Below, one piece after another: positions 58,775 through 64,000 of a DNA stretch of 64,000 nucleotides. Numbering within the stretch: position 1 is the stretch's first letter; each line of letters opens with the position of its first letter. Source of the stretch: JBJMLO01 sp045805265 (GTDB lineage: Bacteria > Actinomycetota > UBA4738 > JACQTL01); NCBI GenBank assembly GCA_045805265.1, contig JBJMLO010000030.1, forward strand, positions 1 to 64,000, read 5' to 3'. Under the pieces are notes generated by a model. That model was not told the origin of the DNA. It saw nothing but the letters and a program-made list of their open reading frames with translations, and made no database searches. The position numbers were made by a program, and so were the translations under genes.

Positions 58775-59377
58775 ATGTCCGACGTCGCGAGGATCCTGTT
58801 CAGCGCGTCGGACATCCGCCGCCGGGTCCGTCAGCTGGGGCGGCAGATCAGCGCCGACCACGCCGGCACCTCGCCCGTCCTCGTGTCGATCCTGAAGGGC
58901 GGGACCGTCTTCCTGTCGGACCTCATCCGCCAGATCCCGCTGCCGGTGCGGGTCGACTTCATGTCGATCTCGGCGTACGGCGGGGACTCCGAGGTCTCCG
59001 GCGGCGTGGTCCGGATCCTCAAGGACCTCGACCAGCCCATCGGCGGCGAGCGCGTGATCGTCGTGGAGGACATCGTCGACACGGGACTCACGCTGTCCTA
59101 CCTGCTCTCGGCGCTGGAGGAGCGGGGGCCCGCGGCCATCGAGGTGTGCACGCTGCTCGACAAGACCGCCCGGCGCATCCCGGTCGTGCCGATCCGGTAC
59201 CAGGGGTTCGAGTGCCCCGACCGCTTCGTCGTCGGGTACGGGCTCGACTTCGCGGAGCGCTACCGGAACCTCCCGGACATCCTCGAGGTCCTCGATCTCG
59301 CCGCGCTCCAGGCCGATCCGGACGCGCTCGTCTCGTTCCTCCACGGCGAGCCGCCCGTGCCAGCGGACGCGGGGTAG
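58775..59377 (+). CDS. hpt: Hypoxanthine-guanine phosphoribosyltransferase
   Basis: This 200-residue purine-salvage enzyme makes IMP/GMP from hypoxanthine/guanine and PRPP. 'VLVSILKGGTVFLSDLIRQI', 'DFMSISAYGGDSEVSGGV', the PRPP loop 'VIVVEDIVDTGLTLSYLLSA' and 'PDRFVVGYGLDFAERYRNLP' are all present. ATG 58775 fits the -10 spacing; a start 14 codons upstream lacks similarity. It is followed by the DUF151 gene after 15 nt. Confidence 0.96.
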   Translation: MSDVARILFSASDIRRRVRQLGRQISADHAGTSPVLVSILKGGTVFLSDLIRQIPLPVRVDFMSISAYGGDSEVSGGVVRILKDLDQPIGGERVIVVEDIVDTGLTLSYLLSALEERGPAAIEVCTLLDKTARRIPVVPIRYQGFECPDRFVVGYGLDFAERYRNLPDILEVLDLAALQADPDALVSFLHGEPPVPADAG

Positions 59378-59392
59378 AGTGGGTCCGAGGCC

Positions 59393-59884
59393 ATGGACGG
59401 CGGCTCCGAAGCGATGATCGAGATGAGTCTGGTGGGCGTTCGCGTGGAGCTCCCCACCAACCAGCCCATCGTGCTCCTCAAGGAGCAGGACGGCGAGCGG
59501 TTCCTGCCGATCTGGATCGGCGCCATGGAGGCCACCGCCATCGCGTTCGCCCTCCAGGGCATCGTGACCGCCCGACCCATGACCCACGACCTCATGAAGC
59601 AGCTGCTGGAGGAGCTCACCGTGCAGGTCGAGCGCATCGCGATCACGGAGCTGAAGGAGGGCACCTTCTTCGCCACGATCCAGATGCAGCACGGGGGGCA
59701 GCGCTACGAGGTCTCGTCCCGCCCGTCGGACGCCATCGCGCTGGCGGTCCGGGTGAACGTCCCGATCTTCGCCGCACAGGACGTCCTCACCGAGGCCTCG
59801 ATCGTCATCCGGGACGACGAGGAACAGGAGGTCGAGAAGTTCCGGGAGTTCCTCGACAACGTGGAACCCGAGGACTTCGCGTAG
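59393..59884 (+). CDS. Bifunctional nuclease-family (DUF151) protein
   Basis: This 163-residue protein matches DUF151/BFN: 'MSLVGVRVELPTNQPIVLLK', 'RFLPIWIGAMEATAIAFALQ', 'RPMTHDLMKQLLEELTVQVE' and 'SSRPSDAIALAVRVNVPIFA'. Plant members have RNase and DNase activity; the bacterial role is unclear. In M. tuberculosis the homologue (Rv1829) also lies between the two MerR genes near gcv. ATG 59393 or 59414 are both possible; TAGAGT is 12 nt before the first. Confidence 0.93.
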   Translation: MDGGSEAMIEMSLVGVRVELPTNQPIVLLKEQDGERFLPIWIGAMEATAIAFALQGIVTARPMTHDLMKQLLEELTVQVERIAITELKEGTFFATIQMQHGGQRYEVSSRPSDAIALAVRVNVPIFAAQDVLTEASIVIRDDEEQEVEKFREFLDNVEPEDFA

Positions 59885-59912
59885 CCACCCGCGTTCCGGG
59901 ACCGCCGAATCG

Positions 59913-59941
59913 TTGACATGGCTACTCGCAACGCCTACATT
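59913..59941 (+). promoter_or_regulatory. Near-consensus promoter of the second merR gene
   Basis: TTGACA (59913-59918), 17-bp spacer, TACATT (59936-59941). It is the best -35/-10 pair in the window. Confidence 0.82.
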
Positions 59942-59953
59942 CATCACGTCCTC

Positions 59954-59961
59954 GTAATTAC
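59954..59961 (+). promoter_or_regulatory. Palindrome in the merR leader, possible operator
   Basis: GTAATTAC is a perfect palindrome, flanked by CTC on the left and GGAG on the right, 8-17 nt before the ATG. It overlaps the ribosome-binding site. Autoregulation by the encoded MerR protein is a guess. Confidence 0.35.
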
Positions 59962-59970
59962 GGAGCTGTC

Positions 59971-60414
59971 ATGGTCTCGGAACAGGGTTATCGCGTCCCC
60001 GAAGTGACCCGGGTCGTCGGGATCAGCTACCGCCAGCTCGACTACTGGGCTCGCACGGGCCTGGTCCGGCCGTCGATTCGCGACGCCGGCGGATCGGGCA
60101 CCCAGCGGCTGTACTCCTTCCAGGACCTCCTGCAGCTCAAGGTGATCAAGAAGCTGCTCGACGCCGGGATCGCCCTCCAGCAGATCCGCAAGGCGATCGA
60201 GCACCTCAAGGCCATGGGTGAAGCGCCGCACGGGGTAACCTTGTACTCGGACGGCGTGCGCATCTACGAGGCGGCGACGCCCGACGCGGTCGTCGACCTG
60301 CTGGCGCAGGGTCAGGGGGTCTTCGCGATCGCCGTGGACAAGGTATGGATCGACCTGGAGGGCTCGTTGCGGAAGCCGAAGGCCGGCCGGCGAAAGGCCG
60401 CAGGAACCGCGTGA
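59971..60414 (+). CDS. MerR-family regulator (Rv1830-like)
   Basis: This 147-residue protein has the winged helix 'YRVPEVTRVVGISYRQLDYW' then 'ARTGLVRPSIRDAGGSGTQR' and 'LYSFQDLLQLKVIKKLLDAG'. A short effector/dimer region contains 'GVFAIAVDKVWIDLEGSL' and a basic tail 'RKPKAGRRKAAG'. It matches the second MerR gene of the mycobacterial gcvH-garA cluster, implicated in growth control. It has no metal-binding Cys set. Its stop overlaps the GTG of the next gene. Confidence 0.92.
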   Translation: MVSEQGYRVPEVTRVVGISYRQLDYWARTGLVRPSIRDAGGSGTQRLYSFQDLLQLKVIKKLLDAGIALQQIRKAIEHLKAMGEAPHGVTLYSDGVRIYEAATPDAVVDLLAQGQGVFAIAVDKVWIDLEGSLRKPKAGRRKAAGTA

Positions 60415-60782
60415 GCGGGACGCAGCAGGCCGTCGCCGACGGCTCGAAGAGCGCCCAGGTCTCCTTTGCCCACGCCAGCGAGCGCCAGTTCGCCCAGTTG
60501 CTCGATTTCTACCAGATCGAATGGGAATACGAGCCCCGCTCGTTCGACCTCGAGCGCGACGCCGACGGCAACGTGACCCAGCGGTTCACACCGGACTTCT
60601 ACCTTGCCCAGTACGACCTGTTCATCGAGATCACGACGCTCAACCAGAAGCTCGTGACGAAGAAGAACAGGAAGGTCCGGCGCCTGCGCGAGCTGTACCC
60701 GGAGATCAACTGCAAGATCTTCTACCAGCGGGACTACCTCAGCCTGGTTCGCAAGTACGGCCTCGAGGACCTGGCCGGCTGA
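60411..60782 (+). CDS. Small PD-(D/E)XK-like conserved protein
   Basis: This 123-residue protein has 'HASERQFAQLLDFYQIEWEY' then 'EPRSFDL', 'RFTPDFYLAQYDLFIEITTL' and 'NQKLVTKKNRKVRRLRELYP'. The Glu near the N-terminus, PD and E-x-T suggest the PD-(D/E)XK nuclease fold (E ... PDF ... EIT ... K), though the canonical ExK is EIT with lysines shortly after. Function is unknown. The four-base overlap with merR suggests a linked role. A terminator-like hairpin pair follows in the tandem repeat. Confidence 0.6.
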   Translation: MSGTQQAVADGSKSAQVSFAHASERQFAQLLDFYQIEWEYEPRSFDLERDADGNVTQRFTPDFYLAQYDLFIEITTLNQKLVTKKNRKVRRLRELYPEINCKIFYQRDYLSLVRKYGLEDLAG

Positions 60783-60815
60783 ATCACCGCGGCCGCTTGG
60801 CTCCGTCGCTCGAGG

Positions 60816-60917
60816 CGCGCGGGGTTTCGGGGGGCATTCGGGGGGCGGAGCCCCCGAACATCTAGACGCGCGGGGTTTCGGGGGGCATTCGGGGGGCGGA
60901 GCCCCCGAACATCTAGA
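60816..60917 (+). repeat. 51-bp perfect tandem duplication before gcvPA
   Basis: Two identical 51-nt units (60816-60866, 60867-60917) each contain a hairpin GGGGGC-GGA-GCCCCC and end 'catctaga'. After unit 2 the next bases complete a TAGACT -10 box (60914-60919) nine bases before the gcvPA ATG; after unit 1 the same place reads TAGACG. The duplication therefore copied a terminator-like hairpin and most of the promoter region. Confidence 0.92.
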
Positions 60918-60928
60918 CTCTTTCCGGC

Positions 60929-62254
60929 ATGCGGTTCGCCCCCCACACCGACGACGACGTCCGGAGGATGCTCGGCGCCATCGGCCTGGATTCGCTGGAC
61001 GGCCTGTTCGAGCAGATCCCCGCATCGGTCCGGCTGGATCGGCCGCTGGCAATCCCCGACGGGGTCTCCGAGATGGAGATCCTGGCCGACCTCCGCGCGC
61101 TGGCGTCGCGGAACCACCATGCGGACGACCTGGTGTGCTTCGCGGGCGGCGGCGCCTACGACCACTACGTTCCGTCCGTCGTCTGGGCCCTGGCCGGGCG
61201 CTCCGAGCTCTACACGTCCTACACGCCCTACCAGCCCGAGCTGTCACAGGGCGTGCTGGAGGCCCTGTTCGAGTACCAGTCGATGATCTGCGACCTCACC
61301 GCGCTGGAGGTGTCCAACGCCTCGCTGTACGACGGGCCGACCTCGCTCGTGGAGGCCGTGCACATGGCCCGGGCCGCGACCAGGCGGCACCGGGTGCTAG
61401 TGAGCGAGCTGGCGGACCCGCGGTACGTCGAGGTGATGGAGGCTTTCGGCAGGGGAGCCGGGCTCGAGATCGCTCGGTTCGGGGCGCAGGACGGGCGGAG
61501 CGCGGTCCCCGACGTGGGGGAGGACATCGCCGCGGTTGTCCTGCAGCACCCCAACCACCACGGCGTCCTGGAGGATGCGCGGGCGGTGTTCGCCGCCGCA
61601 TCCGGCGGGGGAGCGCGGTCCATCCAGATCTTCGACCCCCTGTCGCTCGGGGTCCTGGCCCCGCCGGGAGAGCTCGGCGCCGACATCGCGGTCGCCGAGG
61701 GGCAGTCCCTCGGCAACCACCTGAGCTACGGCGGGCCGTACCTCGGCGTGATCGCGGCCCGGATGCAGGACGTCCGCCGGATGCCGGGGCGCATCGTGGG
61801 GGAGACGCTCGACGTCCGCGGGCAGACCGGCTACGTGCTCACCCTGCAGGCCCGGGAGCAGCACATCCGTCGGGAGAAGGCCACGTCCAACATCTGCACG
61901 AACCAGACCCTCATGGCGATCGCCGCGACCGTGTACCTGGCCTGGCTCGGCCCCCGGGGGCTGGAGGAGCTGGGCCACCAGTGCGCCGCCAAGGCCGGCT
62001 ACGCGTCCGAGCGGCTGGCGGACGTGCCGGGCGTCGAGCTCCTGCACCCCGGGGCGAGGTTCTTCAAGGAGTTCGCCGTGCTCCTGCCCCGGCCGGCCAC
62101 CGACGTGGTCGAGGACATGGTGGGCCGGGGGTTCCTGGCCGGCGTGCCGCTCGAGGGCGAGAAGGGCCGGGCGCTGCTGGTGGCCGTGACCGAGCGTCGC
62201 ACCCGCGAGGAGATCGACCGGTTCGCCGACGCGCTGGCCGAGGTGCTGTCGTGA
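60929..62254 (+). CDS. gcvPA: Glycine dehydrogenase (decarboxylating), subunit 1
   Basis: This 441-residue protein is the N-terminal half of the P protein in two-subunit systems. 'FAGGGAYDHYVPSVVWALAG', 'FYTSYTPYQPELSQG-like' 'LYTSYTPYQPELSQGVLEAL', 'VSNASLYDGPTSLVEAVHMA', 'QHPNHHGVLEDA' and 'REKATSNICTNQTLMAIAAT' are seen. With GcvPB it decarboxylates glycine and loads GcvH. It starts at ATG 60929. Its stop overlaps the gcvPB GTG. Most Actinobacteria have a single long GcvP, so the split form is a difference from mycobacteria. Confidence 0.96.
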   Translation: MRFAPHTDDDVRRMLGAIGLDSLDGLFEQIPASVRLDRPLAIPDGVSEMEILADLRALASRNHHADDLVCFAGGGAYDHYVPSVVWALAGRSELYTSYTPYQPELSQGVLEALFEYQSMICDLTALEVSNASLYDGPTSLVEAVHMARAATRRHRVLVSELADPRYVEVMEAFGRGAGLEIARFGAQDGRSAVPDVGEDIAAVVLQHPNHHGVLEDARAVFAAASGGGARSIQIFDPLSLGVLAPPGELGADIAVAEGQSLGNHLSYGGPYLGVIAARMQDVRRMPGRIVGETLDVRGQTGYVLTLQAREQHIRREKATSNICTNQTLMAIAATVYLAWLGPRGLEELGHQCAAKAGYASERLADVPGVELLHPGARFFKEFAVLLPRPATDVVEDMVGRGFLAGVPLEGEKGRALLVAVTERRTREEIDRFADALAEVLS

Positions 62255-63786
62255 CGGAGGAGGACCGCGAGACCATGCCGGGCTCGGGCGACGCGCCGGA
62301 GGGACCCGCGGTGCCCGCCGGCCAGGGCGCGCCGGTGCGGCGGAGCGGCCCGCCGGGGCAGGGGACGCTCCGCGAGGAGTCCCGGCCGGGACGCCGGGCG
62401 TGGAGCTTCCCGGACCTGGACGTCCCCGACGCCGACCTGCCCGAGGACGCCCTGCGCCGCGAGCCCCCCGCGCTGCCGGAGGTGGCCGAGCGCGACCTGG
62501 TCCGCCACTTCACCCGGCTGTCGCAGGAGAACTACGGCGTCGACACCGGGTTCTACCCGCTCGGATCCTGCTCGATGAAGTACAACCCGAAGTCGGCGGA
62601 GGCAGCGGCGGCGATCCCCGGGTTCCAGCGACTGCACCCCCACCAGCCCGTGTCCACCGTGCAGGGCGCGCTCGAGCTGATGTGGCGCCTGGAGCGCGCG
62701 CTGTGCGAGCTGACCGGCATGGCCCGGGCCACGTTCCAGCCGCCGGCCGGCGCGGCCGGGGAGCTCACCGGGCTGCTGCTGATGCGGGCGTACCACACGA
62801 AGAACGGCGACCCCCGCAAGAAGGTGATCATCCCCGACTCGGCCCACGGGACGAACCCCGCGAGCGTGACCCAGGCCGGGTACGAGGTCGTGCAGGTTCC
62901 GAGCGACGCCAGGGGCCTGCTGGACGTCTCGGCCCTCCAGAAGCTGGTCGACTCGGACGTCGCCGGCCTGATGCTGACGAACCCCAACACGCTCGGGCTG
63001 TTCGAGGAGGAGATCGACGGCATCGAGGAGACGATCCACGAGGCCGGCGGGCTCGTGTACTACGACGGCGCCAACCTCAACGCGATCATGGGGCGGTGCC
63101 GGCCGGGCGACATGGGGTTCGACATCGTCCACATGAACACCCACAAGACGTTCGCCACGCCGCACGGTGGGGGAGGGCCGGGGGCCGGTCCGGTGGCCGT
63201 GGTGGACCGGCTCGTGCCGTTCCTTCCCGTGCCGACCGTGGAACGCGACGAGGAGGGCACGTTCCGGCTCGACCGGGACCGGCCGGACTCCATCGGGCGC
63301 ATCCACGGGTTCCACGGGAACTTCGGGGTGCTGGTCCGGGCGTACCTGTACGTGTTCCTGCACGGCGGGGACGGGCTGAAGGCGACGAGCGAGCGGGCCG
63401 TGCTGAACGCGAACTACCTGGCGGCGCTGGTCCGGGAGGCCTACCCGCTGGCATTCCCCGATGGCCGGCCCATGCACGAGTTCGTGGCGACGGCGAAGCC
63501 CCTGCGACGCCATGGCGTGCGGGCCATGGACGTGGCCAAGCGGCTGATCGACCTCGGGTTCCACCCGTCGACGGTGTACTTCCCGCTCGTGGTGGAGGAG
63601 GCAATGATGGTCGAGCCCACGGAGACCGAGTCGGAGGAGACCCTGGCCGCCTTCGCCGACGCCATGCTCCAGGTGGCCCGGGAGGCCGAGAGCAACCCCG
63701 AACTGCTGCACGACGCGCCGGTGACGACCCCCGTCGGGCGTCTCGACGAGGCCCGGGCGGCCCGCAATCTCAAGCTCCGCTGGTAG
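62251..63786 (+). CDS. gcvPB: Glycine dehydrogenase (decarboxylating), subunit 2
   Basis: This 511-residue PLP-binding half has Lys299 in 'FDIVHMNTHKTFATPHGGGG' as the Schiff-base lysine. Other matches are 'RLSQENYGVDTGFYPLGSCS', 'PAGAAGELTGLLLMRAYH', 'DSAHGTNPASVTQAGYEVV' and 'YDGANLNAIMGRCRPGDMGF'. The first 55 residues are a Gly/Pro/Arg-rich extension not typical of the family. GTG at 62251 overlaps the gcvPA stop. The 129 nt after it contain a weak C5/G5 hairpin (63801-63813) and the palindrome listed next. Confidence 0.96.
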   Translation: MTEEDRETMPGSGDAPEGPAVPAGQGAPVRRSGPPGQGTLREESRPGRRAWSFPDLDVPDADLPEDALRREPPALPEVAERDLVRHFTRLSQENYGVDTGFYPLGSCSMKYNPKSAEAAAAIPGFQRLHPHQPVSTVQGALELMWRLERALCELTGMARATFQPPAGAAGELTGLLLMRAYHTKNGDPRKKVIIPDSAHGTNPASVTQAGYEVVQVPSDARGLLDVSALQKLVDSDVAGLMLTNPNTLGLFEEEIDGIEETIHEAGGLVYYDGANLNAIMGRCRPGDMGFDIVHMNTHKTFATPHGGGGPGAGPVAVVDRLVPFLPVPTVERDEEGTFRLDRDRPDSIGRIHGFHGNFGVLVRAYLYVFLHGGDGLKATSERAVLNANYLAALVREAYPLAFPDGRPMHEFVATAKPLRRHGVRAMDVAKRLIDLGFHPSTVYFPLVVEEAMMVEPTETESEETLAAFADAMLQVAREAESNPELLHDAPVTTPVGRLDEARAARNLKLRW

Positions 63787-63873
63787 GTGGGGCGGGTGGT
63801 CCCCCGCCGGGGGAGCGGCGTGGTGAAGCGTCCGATCGCGGGAGCCGTTCGGGAGGGGACTACCGAATCACAA

Positions 63874-63895
63874 CGATGTGATTCGTGTGGGTCCC
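63874..63895 (+). promoter_or_regulatory. Perfect 9-bp inverted repeat, likely operator of the 63916 gene
   Basis: CGAATCACA, four bases ACGA, TGTGATTCG. It lies 6 nt before a TAGGAT -10 box (63902-63907), the position of the -35 region, so a bound dimer would affect transcription of the gene at 63916. It is not the actinobacterial LexA pattern (GAAC-N4-GTTC). Confidence 0.65.
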
Positions 63896-63915
63896 GGGCG
63901 GTAGGATCGCCCCCG

Positions 63916-64000
63916 ATGCGACTCCTGATCCGGCCGGACGTCCACGCGCGACACCACGACGAGCTGACCCGACTCGTGGAGCAGGCCTTCGCCGGCGTGG
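63916..64000 (+). CDS. 5' end of an unidentified gene, cut by the window end
   Basis: The first 28 codons read 'MRLLIRPDVHARHHDELTRL' then 'VEQAFAGV'. I cannot assign a family from this. TAGGAT eight bases before the ATG fits the leaderless pattern, and the palindrome at 63874-63895 suggests control by a dimeric regulator. Confidence 0.6.
   Translation, partial: MRLLIRPDVHARHHDELTRLVEQAFAGV

Noticed and set aside
60816..60928. Glycine riboswitch before gcvPA
   Set aside because: The region is a tandem duplication with simple hairpins and a -10 box close to the ATG; there is no room or conserved core for a glycine aptamer.
63874..63895. LexA box at the window end
   Set aside because: The arms CGAATCACA/TGTGATTCG do not contain the GAAC-N4-GTTC core of actinobacterial LexA sites.

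Overview
The window is high-GC DNA with short intergenic gaps and many GTG starts. It looks like a chromosome segment of an early-branching actinobacterium (Actinomycetota), perhaps an uncultured lineage. I base this on gene order: two blocks match, from memory, the order in Mycobacterium tuberculosis. The first is TPR protein - HAD phosphatase - tlyA - nadK - recN - steA - mctB-like - pyrG - Nudix - xerD - scpA - scpB - rluB - cmk - der. The second is pgsA-like - gcvH - garA - MerR - DUF151 - MerR - gcvP. The species cannot be named from the sequence.

Positions 1-6160 are an rRNA operon: the 3' part of 16S, a spacer without tRNAs, 23S, 5S and a hairpin terminator. The 23S gene is about 1.75 kb longer than usual because it holds three related group I introns. 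Two sit in helix 69, separated by an exon of only 12 nt. The third is at the I-CreI position (about E. coli 2593). The first and third carry single-motif LAGLIDADG endonuclease genes; the middle one is a 274-nt minimal intron. Splice sites are supported by IGS:exon (P1) pairing for all three introns, by P10 pairing for the first and third, and by Q/R/S core motifs.

Positions 6.2-40.3 kb are a dense housekeeping region. It includes FtsH, a HAD-GNAT fusion, a rhomboid protease, an SCP2-hydrolase pair, TlyA/NAD kinase/RecN, envelope genes (SteA/MctB-like, GT2, MraY/WecA-like), CTP synthase, alanine dehydrogenase, XerD and nucleoside catabolism (deoB, thymidine phosphorylase). It also includes MscL with a zinc ribbon, condensin subunits ScpA/ScpB, and a shikimate/tyrosine cluster (aroH-tyrA-aroA) running into cmk and der.

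Positions 40.5-46.9 kb are an accessory island that starts at a tRNA-Pro gene. The 3' half of the tRNA and its downstream flank are duplicated 1.3 kb further on, an att-like direct repeat. The island holds hypothetical genes, HTH fragments, an orphan PASTA protein, a probably N-terminally decayed gene and a three-gene minus-strand operon. It ends with a pair of 44-bp direct repeats. By eye it is less GC-rich than its flanks.

Positions 46.9-64 kb return to core genes: a membrane-anchored PQQ-like beta-propeller with a polytopic partner, a CDP-alcohol phosphatidyltransferase, a nucleotidyltransferase-phosphomannomutase-like fusion, the glycine cleavage genes gcvH/gcvPA/gcvPB, GarA-type FHA protein, two MerR regulators, a DD-carboxypeptidase, hypoxanthine phosphoribosyltransferase and a DUF151 nuclease. 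Many genes across the window have a TANNNT -10 box only 6-10 nt before the start codon, which suggests widespread leaderless transcription.
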